Assembly (NCBI GenBank): GCA_013215945.1
Contig: JABSOM010000005.1
Location: 1 to 64,000, forward strand
Origin: Campylobacteraceae bacterium
GTDB lineage: Bacteria > Campylobacterota > Campylobacteria > Campylobacterales > Arcobacteraceae
DNA: 64,000 bases
Direction: 5' to 3'
Within the stretch, counting starts at the first letter, position 1, and each line of letters begins with the position of its first letter. Of this stretch, positions 45,357 through 54,940 are shown in pieces. The translations under genes and the position numbers were made by a program. Under the pieces are notes generated by a model. That model did no database searches. It had not been told where the DNA came from and was given only the letters and a program-made list of their open reading frames with translations.

Positions 45357-46229
45357 TTATACACTTTTTATAGGAAGATAAAAAGTAGCATCGATTTCAT
45401 TGTCTTCTAAAAAATGATTTTTATGCATAATAAGAAAAGAAGAGTCTGTAGTTGTCTCAAAACCACTTGTGGGCAACCACTTATGATAGGCCCATTTAAC
45501 AAACCATGCGGCTTCTCTATCCCCTGCATATAAATCAAAGGTGGCATATAAACCACCTTTTAACGTATTAGAAGGAATATTGGTATTTTCTATTTTCTTT
45601 TTACTACTAAGTGCTGCTATATAAAAACACTTATCATGAGGGGTAAGAGCTGGGTTATCATGATAAATTCCTATTTGTTCATAGTCTTTTAAATCATTGG
45701 TATAAGCAAAAGCTTGAAGCTGCTGCCACTTCTTTTTAGCTTCTTTTACTATATATCCTTTTTGTCTAATATAATAAATCAATCGGTCTTGTGTTTTAAC
45801 AATTCGTACCTTTGAGGTATCAAAATTAGGCAAAGAATCTTTTAATAAAGAATTCTCCATTATTTTATCTGAGTAGGCTTCATACGCACCATTTCTCCAC
45901 TGTGTAGGACTTACTTCAAAACGATTTTTAAAGGCTTTTATAAAAGAGGATTGAGAGCTATACCCACACATATTAGCAACTTGGGTGATGCTTGAGTATT
46001 TATTAGTAAGCAAAATATTTGAAGCTTTTTGCAGCCTTATTGATTTTATGGATTCATAAATATTAATACCCAATTGTTCTTTAAATATATTATGAAGATG
46101 TTTTTTACTTATAGAAAAACTAAGAGCAAGCTCATCTATATTAATAGCCGTATCTATATACCTATAAATATAAGACATTGTTTTATTTGCGATGTTTATG
46201 TGTAAATCACGTGTTATTTTTCTTTGCAT
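45357..46229 (-). CDS. AraC-family regulator with GyrI-like effector domain
   Basis: 290 residues, a paralogue of 852-1721: AraC HTH about 10-115 (SISKKHLHNIFKEQLGINIY, QSSFIKAFKNRFEVSPTQWR) and effector domain about 140-290 (with QIGIYHDNPAL and the ending FYLPIKSV). It diverges from the exporter/aminotransferase operon starting at 46385, with 155 bases between, so it is a good candidate to regulate it. As with its paralogue, no ribosome site is seen before the ATG, and a TATGAT lies 6 bases upstream of it. Confidence 0.87.
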   Translation of the reverse strand: MQRKITRDLHINIANKTMSYIYRYIDTAINIDELALSFSISKKHLHNIFKEQLGINIYESIKSIRLQKASNILLTNKYSSITQVANMCGYSSQSSFIKAFKNRFEVSPTQWRNGAYEAYSDKIMENSLLKDSLPNFDTSKVRIVKTQDRLIYYIRQKGYIVKEAKKKWQQLQAFAYTNDLKDYEQIGIYHDNPALTPHDKCFYIAALSSKKKIENTNIPSNTLKGGLYATFDLYAGDREAAWFVKWAYHKWLPTSGFETTTDSSFLIMHKNHFLEDNEIDATFYLPIKSV

Positions 46230-46384
46230 GAAGAATCATATCATAAATAAACCTTATTATGGTTACTAATGGACAATCAAATATACTCAAAAAGACAAGT
46301 ATTAGAGGTGTTTTGATAAAGACTTAAAAAAATCAAAGGGATATACTTGGCTTTTATTATATTAGAACTGCCAAGGATGCATAT

Positions 46385-47314
46385 ATGTCAAATAATACAC
46401 TTGTACAAAATATTACGAGCACAGCAAAACAACAAACCATTGGTTTATTTATAGCTTTTATAACGGTCCTTATTTGGTCTTCTTATACTTTATCCCTTAG
46501 AGTGGGTGCGCTTACTCCTTTAACCCTGGAAGAATTAACATTTTTTCGTTATGCAATACCTGGTTTAATACTTTTACCTGTTTTTTTGAAAAGCATGAAA
46601 AATTATGCAAAAGTACCTCCTTTGTATTTGCTGGGAATTATTATAGGAAGTGGTTTGCCTTTTTTTATAGTATCTGGATATGCCATGCAATTAACACAAG
46701 TCGCTTATGGAAGTACTTTAATACCAGGAACAACACCCTTGTTTGTAACCATAATAGCAGTCGTTATTTTCAAACAGAAATTACCACTTTTTAGAACAAT
46801 AGGTCTAAGTATTATTTTTTGTGGCATTGTATTTATGTTAATTAATGCGGGAAATAATCTTGATGAAACTTTGTTATTGGGACAAGGACTGTTTTTATTT
46901 TGTGCAATGTTGTGGGCAATCTTTACTATTAGTATTAGAGTATCTGGGCTTAAACCTCTTCAAGTAGCCGCACTTTCTGCTTTACCAAATGGAATATTTA
47001 TCACACTTTGGATTGTAATTACGCAGCCAGAGCTTGGCTATTCTTTAATGCCACTGTCTGAGTTAATTGCACAAATATTGGTGCAAGGTATTATTGTTGG
47101 TATTTTTTCAGGGCTTTGTTTTTCTGCTGCCATTTTAAGAATTGGTGCTGAAAAAGCAGCTGCAATTGGCGCAGCAACTCCTGTTGTTGCTACTTCAATA
47201 GCTGCCTTTATGTTAGGAGAACAAATTAGTATGAGTTTATTATTAGGAATGATACTTGTGATTTCGGGTGTGCTTCTTGCAAGTGGTGTTTTACACGGGG
47301 AGAGAGTATCATAA
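46385..47314 (+). CDS. EamA/DMT-family transporter, operon with aminotransferase
   Basis: 309 residues, ten helices, two EamA repeats (about 16-150 and 165-302). The family mark RYAIPGLILLPVFL and the pattern GSTLIPGTTPLFVTIIAVVI are visible. The stop codon overlaps the ATG of the aminotransferase (TAATG), so the two are translationally coupled. A transporter for an amino acid or a related keto acid is a reasonable inference. Confidence 0.86.
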   Translation: MSNNTLVQNITSTAKQQTIGLFIAFITVLIWSSYTLSLRVGALTPLTLEELTFFRYAIPGLILLPVFLKSMKNYAKVPPLYLLGIIIGSGLPFFIVSGYAMQLTQVAYGSTLIPGTTPLFVTIIAVVIFKQKLPLFRTIGLSIIFCGIVFMLINAGNNLDETLLLGQGLFLFCAMLWAIFTISIRVSGLKPLQVAALSALPNGIFITLWIVITQPELGYSLMPLSELIAQILVQGIIVGIFSGLCFSAAILRIGAEKAAAIGAATPVVATSIAAFMLGEQISMSLLLGMILVISGVLLASGVLHGERVS

Positions 47315-48498
47315 TGTTAGAATTATTAAATAAACCAAAAGGTGATCCCATTCTTTCAGTTATGTCTGCTTTTAAAAACGATTCTTCCTCTGCAAAAATC
47401 GATTTAGGTATTGGTATATATAAAGATAAGTACGGAAAAACACCTATTATGCAAGCTGTAAGAAATGCCTCTGTTAGCATAGCTGTAAGTGAAGAAAGTA
47501 AAAGTTATATAGGGCTTGTTGGGGATGAGAATTTTAATACAGCCATTCAAGATTTGGTTTTAGGTAAAAGTGAAGCAAATTTGCGAGCAAGTACTTTACA
47601 AACCCCAGGGGCTAGTGGGGCATTAAGACTTTTAGCTGATATGATTAAACTGGCACGTCCAGAATCTCGTGTATGGCTTAGTAATCCAAGTTATATTAAT
47701 CATCGTACTATTATGGAAAAAGCAGGTTTAGAAGTTTGTGAATATCCTTATTTGGATCTTGAAACAAAACAAGTAAATGAAGCGTTAATGATGAAGGTTG
47801 TGGAAACCCTAGGAGAGAATGATGTTCTTTTAGTACATGGATGTTGTCATAATCCTTCTGGAGCTGATTTGTCTTTTGATGCTTGGAAAAAAATAGCCCA
47901 ATTGTCACAAAAAAATGGTTTTCTTCCTTTTATTGATATCGCATATCAAGGACTTGGGGATGATTTAGATGAAGATGCAAAAGGACTTAGATTTTTAGTT
48001 GATCAAGTAAATGAAGTACTTATATCTACTTCTTGCTCAAAAAACTTTGGTTTATACCGTGAGAGAACGGGAGCTGCTATTGTAATTGCAAAAACACAAG
48101 AAAAAGCAAAAGAAGTACGAATTCATATGGGGGAATTAGCCAGAGGTTCTTATTCAATGCCCCCAGCACATGGAGCTGCTATTGTTGCTAAGATATTAAA
48201 TGATGATATCTTAAAAAAACAATGGAACTTAGAATTAAAAGAAATGAGGGTGCGCATTCTTGCTTTACGTCATGCTTTAGTAGAGTCTTTTAGAATCAAG
48301 AGCGATTCAAATAAGTATGATTATATTCTTTCTCACAAAGGTATGTTTTCGATGACTGGGCTTAATGAAGCTCAGATGTTAAAACTTCAAAAAGAGCATT
48401 CCATTTATTTAATCCCAGGGGCTAGAATTAATATTGCAGGTTTGCAAACAAATGAAGTAAATAGAGTAGTATCTTCTATTATTGCTGTTGCAAGATAA
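47314..48498 (+). CDS. aspartate/aromatic aminotransferase (TyrB/AspC type)
   Basis: 394 residues, the family's usual length (about 397). PLP-binding lysine lies in STSCSKNFGLYRERTGA (about 238-254). GICKDK-like start IGIYKDKYGKTPIM, GASGALR (about 95), the NPSGAD motif (about 188) and the substrate arginine near SMTGLN/INIAGL at the end fit the alpha subgroup of class I aminotransferases. It transfers amino groups between aspartate or aromatic amino acids and 2-oxoglutarate. It is coupled to the exporter upstream. Confidence 0.9.
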   Translation: MLELLNKPKGDPILSVMSAFKNDSSSAKIDLGIGIYKDKYGKTPIMQAVRNASVSIAVSEESKSYIGLVGDENFNTAIQDLVLGKSEANLRASTLQTPGASGALRLLADMIKLARPESRVWLSNPSYINHRTIMEKAGLEVCEYPYLDLETKQVNEALMMKVVETLGENDVLLVHGCCHNPSGADLSFDAWKKIAQLSQKNGFLPFIDIAYQGLGDDLDEDAKGLRFLVDQVNEVLISTSCSKNFGLYRERTGAAIVIAKTQEKAKEVRIHMGELARGSYSMPPAHGAAIVAKILNDDILKKQWNLELKEMRVRILALRHALVESFRIKSDSNKYDYILSHKGMFSMTGLNEAQMLKLQKEHSIYLIPGARINIAGLQTNEVNRVVSSIIAVAR

Positions 48499-48517
48499 AT
48501 AATTATCTCTGTAAAAA

Positions 48518-48558
48518 CAAGGGTGTTTAGTACTTAAATTACAGTAAGTACACCCTTG
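48518..48558 (+). terminator. strong hairpin after the aminotransferase
   Basis: CAAGGGTGT (48518-48526) pairs with ACACCCTTG (48550-48558), with an inner ACTTA/TAAGT stem. The T-run comes only 17 bases later, so it is terminator-like but not classical. Confidence 0.5.
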
Positions 48559-48667
48559 AGAAGGAAGCTCACTTTTTTAAAGATTAACTGTTATATTAAT
48601 AGATGAAAATTAATCTTTAAACAGTTAAAATATCCCATAAATAAATCTACATAAGAAAGAAATACGT

Positions 48668-49039
48668 ATGAATTATGAAGCGTTTAATAAATTTTGTTCT
48701 TCTTTAATAGCTACTTCTTATGTCAATCAATGGGGTGGGTCTCATGTATGGAAAGTGGCAGATAAAGTTTTTGCTGTTGGGGGGTTTACCAACAAAAACA
48801 AAGAAGCTTTTACTTTTAAAACCTCTGCAGAGGATTTTTATTTTTTAAGTGATTTAGAAGGGTATAAACCAGCTCCATATTTTGCAAACAGAGGCATGAA
48901 ATGGATCCAAAAAATTGATAACTCACAAGAAATAGATGAAGAATTAGAAGAATACATTAAAGAATCACATCGTATCGTATCTTTAGGTTTAAGTAAAATC
49001 AAACAAAAAAATTTGGGCTTGAATCAAAATCAAGAATAA
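48668..49039 (+). CDS. MmcQ/YjbR-family protein
   Basis: 123 residues with the YjbR/CyaY-like fold: FNKFCSSL, then the WKVADKVFAVGGF strand (about 29-41), FKTSAEDFYFLSDLEGYKPA (about 50-69) and the MKWIQ block (about 79). The family is described as DNA-binding by fold, with no established role. It is followed after 53 bases by an aldo/keto reductase on the same strand. Confidence 0.83.
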   Translation: MNYEAFNKFCSSLIATSYVNQWGGSHVWKVADKVFAVGGFTNKNKEAFTFKTSAEDFYFLSDLEGYKPAPYFANRGMKWIQKIDNSQEIDEELEEYIKESHRIVSLGLSKIKQKNLGLNQNQE

Positions 49040-49092
49040 AAACAGTATTAATCCAGTTATACTGCTTTATTAACTGTATAAAAAGGGAAAAC

Positions 49093-49899
49093 ATGCCAAA
49101 GATGATATATGGAACGGCTTGGAAAAAAGAAGAAACAACAAGACTTGTAAAAGAAGCTCTAACTTTTGGTTTTAGAGCTATTGATACCGCTTGTCAACCC
49201 AGACATTACAGAGAAGATTTAGTGGGTCTTGCTTTGCAAGAAGCTTTCTTAACTGGTCTTAAGAGAGAAGATGTTTTTATTCAAACAAAGTTTACCCCTA
49301 TTAATGGACAAGATCAAGACAATATGCCTTATTTAAGCTCTGATAACATCATTATACAACTTGAAAAATCGTTTATACGATCAAAAGAGAATCTAAAAGT
49401 GGATTGTATTGATTCGTATTTAATTCATTCTCCTTTTTCTCCTATGAAAGATTTTATAAGTGTTTATAGAACAATGGAAGAATATGTAGAAGTAGGGCAG
49501 GTGAAACAACTTGGCCTTTGTAATTGTTATGATATTCAAACACTTTCTTATTTATATGATATAGCAAAAATAAAACCCAAAGTTTTACAAAACAGATTTT
49601 ACGCGGATTCGTCTTATGACAAAAAAATAAGGGAATTTTGTAAAAACAAAAATATCTCTTACCAAAGTTTTTGGTCTTTGAGTGCTAATCCACATATCTT
49701 AGCTTCGAGGGAAGTTCTTATTTTGTGTACTAAGTATAAAAAAACATCGGCTCAAATATTTTACAGATTTTTACAGCAAATAAATATCACGCCTTTGAAT
49801 GGAACAACTTCTACAAAACATATGAAAGAAGACTTAGATATAAGTTCTTTTTCTTTAGAAACTGGGGAAATAAACGCTGTTTTAAAACTATTAGAATAA
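49093..49899 (+). CDS. aldo/keto reductase
   Basis: 268 residues with a TIM-barrel AKR fold. It starts at PKMIYGTAWKKEE; AIDTACQPRHYRED replaces the usual DTA..YGNE catalytic-tyrosine block, QTKFTP holds the lysine and DSYLIHSPF the histidine. The Y is present as HYRE. NADPH-dependent carbonyl reduction is expected, and the substrate is unknown. It heads a run of three genes with short gaps (to 50760). Confidence 0.85.
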   Translation: MPKMIYGTAWKKEETTRLVKEALTFGFRAIDTACQPRHYREDLVGLALQEAFLTGLKREDVFIQTKFTPINGQDQDNMPYLSSDNIIIQLEKSFIRSKENLKVDCIDSYLIHSPFSPMKDFISVYRTMEEYVEVGQVKQLGLCNCYDIQTLSYLYDIAKIKPKVLQNRFYADSSYDKKIREFCKNKNISYQSFWSLSANPHILASREVLILCTKYKKTSAQIFYRFLQQINITPLNGTTSTKHMKEDLDISSFSLETGEINAVLKLLE

Positions 49900-49939
49900 G
49901 TATTTAGACGGGTTTTATTTATTTTATAAAAGGTAAAAA

Positions 49940-50449
49940 ATGACATTAGAGAAAAAAATTGCTAATTTTTTTAATTTGAGTGATGAAAACTGGATGAAAC
50001 ATGCCAATCCTCTTAGTGTTTGGAGCAGGTATTCTGTTCTTCCTATTATTCTATTTTCTTTTTGGAGTCGTATATGGATAGGCTGGTGGTGTTTAATTCC
50101 TGCTGTTTTATCTTTGCTTTGGATGTTTTTTAATCCTATTGTTTTCAAAAAAGCCAAATCAACCAAAAACTGGGCATCAAAAGCAGTATTAGGAGAAAGA
50201 ATTTATTTAAACAGAGATAAAATTCCTATTCCTTTCCATCATAATACTTCCTTTAATACAATGCTTAATATTATTTCCTCTTTTGGTTTACTTTTATCAA
50301 TTTGGGCAACAACATATTATTCTATTTGGGGAGTTATTTTAGGTACTCTTATTACTTATTTTGGAAAAAGCTGGTTTTTACATAGAATGGTTTGTTTATA
50401 TGAAGATATGAAAAATGAAAACGATACATATAAAAGTTGGGAATATTAA
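49940..50449 (+). CDS. DUF6653-type membrane protein
   Basis: 169 residues with two pairs of membrane helices (about 35-70 and 105-140) and a soluble N-terminal helix. The start IANFFNLSDENWMKHANPLS and GERIYLNRDKIPIPFHH are the recognisable family blocks. Function is unknown. It sits 40 bases after the aldo/keto reductase and 17 before the next gene. Confidence 0.72.
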   Translation: MTLEKKIANFFNLSDENWMKHANPLSVWSRYSVLPIILFSFWSRIWIGWWCLIPAVLSLLWMFFNPIVFKKAKSTKNWASKAVLGERIYLNRDKIPIPFHHNTSFNTMLNIISSFGLLLSIWATTYYSIWGVILGTLITYFGKSWFLHRMVCLYEDMKNENDTYKSWEY

Positions 50450-50466
50450 GTATAAAAAGGATGTAA

Positions 50467-50760
50467 ATGAGCGCATATATAATTTACAATTATAACATTA
50501 CGAACAGAGATAAAATAAATGAATTGGGACCCTTGTCTTTAGAAATTATCAAAAAATATTCTGCACAATTAGTAGTTGCTAGTCCTACCCAAATATTAGA
50601 AGGTTCTGCTTATTCAAATATGGTGATGTATAAGTTTAAAAGTATGGAGGATGCGAAGGATTTTTATAATTGTTTTGAATCAAAAGAGCTAAAAAAATTA
50701 AGAAATGAAATTACAGAAGGTTTTGCTGTACTTGTTCCTGAGTATAAAACCAGTACTTAA
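50467..50760 (+). CDS. DUF1330 family protein
   Basis: 97 residues, a ferredoxin-like dimeric alpha-beta barrel: SAYIIYNYNITNRDKINELG at the start, then VVASPTQILEGS and the FKSMEDAKDFYNC helix. It is related to small antibiotic-monooxygenase-like proteins, with no assigned reaction. Last gene of the 49093-50760 run. Confidence 0.8.
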   Translation: MSAYIIYNYNITNRDKINELGPLSLEIIKKYSAQLVVASPTQILEGSAYSNMVMYKFKSMEDAKDFYNCFESKELKKLRNEITEGFAVLVPEYKTST

Positions 50761-50773
50761 TATTTAAAATAAA

Positions 50774-50802
50774 TTTGGAGGACAGTAGTTTCGTCCCCCA
50801 AA
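50774..50802. terminator. bidirectional terminator
   Basis: TTTGGAGGAC and GTCCCCCAAA form a 10-bp stem with one mismatch, between the DUF1330 gene and a convergent small gene. Confidence 0.6.
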
Positions 50803-50811
50803 CTTTAAATA

Positions 50812-50910
50812 TTATGAATCTTTTTTCGCTTTTTTATCTGCTCTTTTTTCTTTTAATGATTTAGCAGGTGCTTTTTTAACTGATTTTTGAACGTCTTTAC
50901 CTTTTGCCAT
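50812..50910 (-). CDS. small basic protein, 32 aa
   Basis: A 32-codon frame starting MAKGKDVQKSVKKAPAKSLK, nearly all lysine, alanine and acidic residues, with a perfect ribosome site (AAAAGGAGA). I recall similar tiny lysine-rich proteins in many marine bacteria, with unknown function. It diverges from the 141-aa gene, which also begins MAKGKK. Confidence 0.65.
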   Translation of the reverse strand: MAKGKDVQKSVKKAPAKSLKEKRADKKAKKDS

Positions 50911-51045
50911 TGTATCTCCTTTTATTTTAATAATATTAGTATAGCTTAATAAAAAAAATCTTGGATTAAAGGCAGGCTAAGTAGTCTTAATCTTTGGCTT
51001 AGTAGCTTAAATTTAGCTATAATGTGGAAAAACTAAAGGGCATTA

Positions 51046-51471
51046 ATGGCTAAGGGTAAAAAAACGAGTATCAAAGAGATTAAATTATTGAAAAATGATG
51101 AAATCTTAATTAATGGAAAAGAGTATGTAATACTTGAAACATGTGAAGATATTCTAAGTGCAAAAACAATGAAAATTTCTTCTAATGGGAACCGTATATT
51201 ACGTTTTGATGATGAAAAGAAAAAAGCAAGAATTGATGTAAAAAGAGAGATCGATATTATCAAATGTACCTTTAAAGACATAGATAGAGCTAAAGCATTT
51301 AAAAAAAGTAATGATAAAGGTGTTATTGTAAATGAAGATAAAAAAGAAATCATTGCAACAGCCAGTTCTTTTATTAAAGCAAGAGAAATTATAGATTCTT
51401 ATAAAGATACAAAAAGCAAAAACTACGATTCACAAGCAGGAAAACTAAGTTTTTATTTCACTGAAGAATAA
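51046..51471 (+). CDS. hypothetical protein, 141 aa
   Basis: I do not recognise it. It is soluble and lysine-rich. Two similar alpha-beta stretches (about 20-75 and 76-120) are followed by a tail ending KLSFYFTEE. Its last quarter is duplicated as a fragment at 54405-54509, after which the same terminator follows. It heads a duplicated block. No ribosome site is strong; AAAGGG lies 5-10 bases upstream. Confidence 0.6.
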   Translation: MAKGKKTSIKEIKLLKNDEILINGKEYVILETCEDILSAKTMKISSNGNRILRFDDEKKKARIDVKREIDIIKCTFKDIDRAKAFKKSNDKGVIVNEDKKEIIATASSFIKAREIIDSYKDTKSKNYDSQAGKLSFYFTEE

Positions 51472-51481
51472 AAATAATAAA

Positions 51482-51509
51482 AGCTAAGAACGAGGTTCTT
51501 AGCTCTTTT
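51482..51509 (+). terminator. Rho-independent terminator, copy 1
   Basis: AGCTAAGAAC-gag-GTTCTTAGCT then CTTTTC: a perfect 10-bp stem. The same structure is at 54520-54542. Confidence 0.8.
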
Positions 51510-51609
51510 CTAAAACACTCCTCTCCTAAAAACAACAAGATACAAGCAGAACTATAAATCCTTTTTATTAATAATAAGATGTTTTACTAAAGAAAAACAA
51601 TGGATTGTT

Positions 51610-51696
51610 ATGAGTTTTAAAACAATAATAAAAGAAAATATGGATAAAGATTTTGTTTACTCGAAAATTAAAACACAAGGTAAAAAAAGAAAATAA
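51610..51696 (+). pseudogene. truncated copy of the 54651-54932 gene
   Basis: The ATG frame gives 28 residues (MSFKTIIKENMDKDFVYSKI ...) matching the first 20 or so residues of the 94-aa protein at 54651, then ends in a lysine run. The rest is deleted. Confidence 0.7.
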
Positions 51697-51731
51697 AAAA
51701 AGAAAAATAATTTTCAAAAAAAGAAAAATAA

Positions 51732-51785
51732 CTTTTATATAAAAAGAAACTAAGAAACAAGGCAGATGTTTTATTAGAGAAATAA
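51732..51785 (+). pseudogene. 3' remnant of the 54941-55312 gene
   Basis: Seventeen codons (LLYKKKLRNKADVLLEK) match the C-terminus of the 123-aa membrane protein (FLYKKNLRNKADILLDK). The membrane part is missing. The rest of the gap to 52093 is AT-rich with no gene. Confidence 0.7.
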
Positions 51786-52093
51786 CTGTCTTATTTCTCT
51801 TTCTTGCCCGATAAATACTATTATCCTAAACTATACTATTAAATAAGAACACACTCCTTTTCTCCGAATATTTTTGTTATTTTTTAGTTTACTTATAAAA
51901 ATAAGCAACAGCATTAGAATATATAATTTAAGTTTTTTTTAATATAAAAGAAATATATATTTGATATACTAATGATATATCATAAAAATATCTACAATAA
52001 GGGAACAAATATTTTTTAAATTTACTATTAGAATTAGTGAATAAATAATAATTTCACATTTGTATTTTCTATTAATCTGTCTAAGGAAGAAGA

Positions 52094-54259
52094 ATGAATA
52101 ATTTTACAATCAAAACAAAATTAATAGCTAGTTTTGTTTCTATTGCCGTGTTAATATTAATACTTAGCATAATAAGTATTTCAAGTATTAAAGAAATATC
52201 TAATGGTTTTACGAACTACCGATCGATGGCAAATGACAGTGCTTTAGCACAAAAAATTCAATCAAATATGTTTATAATTAGAATGTCAGTTAAAAATTAT
52301 TTAACAGAATCTGATAAAAAAAATATTGAAGATTTTAATCATAAGTTTGAAAAAGCGGTCTCTTTTGTTAAAAAAGCAAAATCTGAGATAAAAGAAGAAT
52401 CAAGAAAAAAACTTTTTAATATCATAGAAGACGACCTTTTAAAGTATAAAAACAATTTTTTTGAAGTAACCGTTTTTATGGATCAAATAGATGACATTGT
52501 GACTAAGAACCTAAATGTAAATGGGGAACTAATAGAACAATATTTAACAAAAGTTATGGACGATGCAGAAGTTAATTATGAACTTGAAATTTCTTTATCA
52601 ATTGCTCAAAATATCAGAACACTACTGCTTGCAAGGCTTTATACAAGTAAATACTTGGCTTCTAATGAGCTTAAATATTCTAAAAGAATAGCAAATGAAT
52701 TCCTAACCTTAAAAGGTAAAATTGAACAATACCACAAAACATCTTATGCAAAAGAAATTGATAAAGCTATATATCTTATAGATAAATATCAAGAAGGTGT
52801 AAATAAAATAATTACAATTATTGCGAAACGAAATGCACTTGTTAATGAAGGCTTAACTGTGATTGGAAAAAACATTTCCAAACTTTCAGAAGATGTAAAA
52901 ATGGCTATTAAAAAAGAGCAAGATAGAATTGGACCAATGGTAGCTACGTTAAATTCAGATGTTCAAAATGTTGTTATGATTATCTCATCTATTATTTTAG
53001 TTCTGGTTATTTTATTGTCAATATTTATACCAAGAAATATTTCATCATTAATTAATACCTTTCAAATTGGACTTATTGACTTTTTTAAATACCTGAACAA
53101 AGAGAGTACGGAAGTTCAATTAATTGGAATTGATTCAAAAGATGAAATAGGTGTAATGTCTAAAATAGTTGATGAAAACATTGAAAAATCAAAATTACTA
53201 ATAGAAGAAGATATTGCTTTAATTAATGAAGTAAAAGCAGTTGTAGAAAATATTAAAAATGGTGATTTAAAACAAGAAATAAAATTAAATACAAATAATA
53301 AAAGTTTAGAAGAACTGAAAATTATTATTAATGAAATGATTGAAGTCATTGGGAATGAAGTATGTGAAAATATTAAAGATTTACAAATATCATTAAAAAG
53401 TTATCAACACTTGGATTTTAGACATAGAATTCAAAACTCTAAGGGTAAAACAGCCGAGGGTTTGAATGCTCTGGCTGATATTATTAATGATATGTTATTA
53501 AAAAATAAAGACAATGGTAATGTTTTAGTAGAGAGTTCAAAAACCTTATTGTTAAATGTAGATGATTTAAATAAAAACTCAAGTCTAGCAGCTGCTTCAC
53601 TTGAAGAAACGGCAGCAGCAGTTGAACAAATAACAGGAAATATAAGAAACAATACGAATAATATAGAAAAAATCTCTGTTTTTGCTTCTGAAGTAAGTGC
53701 TTGTGCAAGTGAAGGAGAAGCACTCGCAAACAAAACGAATAATGCCATGGATGAAATTAACTCAGAGATAAGTGATATAAATGAAGCCATAACAATTATT
53801 GACCAAATCGCCTTTCAAACGAATATTTTATCTCTTAATGCTGCAGTTGAAGCTGCAACAGCAGGTGAAGCTGGAAAAGGTTTTTCAGTGGTTGCTCAAG
53901 AAGTAAGAAATCTTGCTTCACGTAGTGCTGAAGCTGCAAATGAAATTAAAGCTTTGGTTGAAAGAGCAAATATAAAAGCCAATGAAGGAAAAAATATTGC
54001 CAATGAAATGATCGAGGCTTACATTGGGTTAAATGAAAGTATTACTAAATCAGATGATTTAATTAAACATGTATCAAGTGCTTCGAAAGAACAATTACTT
54101 GGAATTGAACAAATCAATGATGCGATTAATAGCTTAGATTATCAAACCCAAGAAAATGTAAAAATTGCAAGTAAAAGTAATGATATTGCTCAACGAACAG
54201 CAGATATTGCGGATGCAATTGTTGCAGATGTAAATACAAAAGAATTTAGAGGGAAATAA
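52094..54259 (+). CDS. methyl-accepting chemotaxis protein with HBM-like sensor
   Basis: 721 residues. Membrane helices at about 10-31 and 295-318 enclose a long helical periplasmic domain with two repeats ([20 protein letters not shown] near 54 and [20 protein letters not shown] near 178), in the style of helical bimodular sensors. The signalling hairpin lies at about 570-615. It ends at KEFRGK without the xWxxF tail found on two other MCPs. It sits inside the 51-55 kb duplication. Confidence 0.9.
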   Translation: MNNFTIKTKLIASFVSIAVLILILSIISISSIKEISNGFTNYRSMANDSALAQKIQSNMFIIRMSVKNYLTESDKKNIEDFNHKFEKAVSFVKKAKSEIKEESRKKLFNIIEDDLLKYKNNFFEVTVFMDQIDDIVTKNLNVNGELIEQYLTKVMDDAEVNYELEISLSIAQNIRTLLLARLYTSKYLASNELKYSKRIANEFLTLKGKIEQYHKTSYAKEIDKAIYLIDKYQEGVNKIITIIAKRNALVNEGLTVIGKNISKLSEDVKMAIKKEQDRIGPMVATLNSDVQNVVMIISSIILVLVILLSIFIPRNISSLINTFQIGLIDFFKYLNKESTEVQLIGIDSKDEIGVMSKIVDENIEKSKLLIEEDIALINEVKAVVENIKNGDLKQEIKLNTNNKSLEELKIIINEMIEVIGNEVCENIKDLQISLKSYQHLDFRHRIQNSKGKTAEGLNALADIINDMLLKNKDNGNVLVESSKTLLLNVDDLNKNSSLAAASLEETAAAVEQITGNIRNNTNNIEKISVFASEVSACASEGEALANKTNNAMDEINSEISDINEAITIIDQIAFQTNILSLNAAVEAATAGEAGKGFSVVAQEVRNLASRSAEAANEIKALVERANIKANEGKNIANEMIEAYIGLNESITKSDDLIKHVSSASKEQLLGIEQINDAINSLDYQTQENVKIASKSNDIAQRTADIADAIVADVNTKEFRGK

Positions 54260-54263
54260 ATCT

Positions 54264-54344
54264 ATGGATTTACCTGCTAGTGTAAAAATAACTGTGCAAA
54301 GCTTAAAAAATTTATTAGATGCAATATCTACTGAACTAGTTTGA
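54264..54344 (+). CDS. possible 26-aa peptide or gene remnant
   Basis: A frame MDLPASVKITVQSLKNLLDA ... follows the MCP stop after 4 bases, with AGAGGGAAA upstream. It may be a coupled small gene or the tail of a lost gene. The evidence is weak. Confidence 0.25.
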   Translation: MDLPASVKITVQSLKNLLDAISTELV

Positions 54345-54404
54345 GGCTTTACATTCTAGAAAACTTTAATAAATCCTATGAAATAAGGGGAGATTAATAT
54401 CCTT

Positions 54405-54509
54405 ACAACAGCCAGTTCGTAAGAAATTTTTCTTTCATATAAAGATACAAAAAGTAAAAACTACGATGCACAAGCAGGAAAACTAAGTTTTTATTTCATT
54501 GAAGAATAA
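54405..54509 (+). pseudogene. 3' fragment of the 141-aa gene (second copy)
   Basis: Codons for SYKDTKSKNYDAQAGKLSFY then FIEE match the last quarter of 51046-51471 (two substitutions). The preceding bases (ACAGCCAGTTC) also match but are frameshifted. It is followed by a copy of the same terminator. Confidence 0.75.
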
Positions 54510-54519
54510 AAACAATAAA

Positions 54520-54542
54520 AGCTAAGAACTAGGTTCTTAGCT
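54520..54542 (+). terminator. hairpin, terminator copy 2
   Basis: AGCTAAGAAC-tag-GTTCTTAGCT, identical arms to 51482-51504, but the T-run is degraded (TTAGC). Confidence 0.65.
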
Positions 54543-54650
54543 TTAGCATAAAATACTCCTTCCCTAATAAAAATAATATACATGCAGAACTACAAATCCT
54601 TTTTACTATTAATAATAAGATGTTATACTAAAGAAAAACAATGGATAGGT

Positions 54651-54932
54651 ATGAGTCTTAAATCAATAATAAAAGAAAATATGGACAAAGCTTTTGATTA
54701 CTCAAAAATCAAAAGTACTACACTAAAAGATAAAATCAAAGAAAAAATCAGAGAAAATGCAGTCCTGTCTACAAAAGCCAGACTAGCCTTAGTACACAAA
54801 ACATTTGATGATTATACGAATGAAGAATTAGAAATCATAATAAGTGATGAAGAGCGTAAAATTATTGATGAATTAAAAACAAAATCTTTGTTGTTGGCTC
54901 TTGCTGCACTTGGATTAAACGTTTTTATTTAA
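54651..54932 (+). CDS. hypothetical protein, 94 aa
   Basis: I do not recognise it. I choose the ATG at 54651 because similarity with the truncated copy at 51610 begins exactly there; the open frame also extends upstream to 54582. A charged helical body carries a repeated-charge pattern (KDKIKEKIRENA), and a hydrophobic C-terminus (SLLLALAALGLNVFI, about 80-94) could insert in a membrane. It is followed after 8 bases by the 123-aa membrane protein, so the two probably work together. Confidence 0.6.
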   Translation: MSLKSIIKENMDKAFDYSKIKSTTLKDKIKEKIRENAVLSTKARLALVHKTFDDYTNEELEIIISDEERKIIDELKTKSLLLALAALGLNVFI

Positions 54933-54940
54933 GGTTATAG

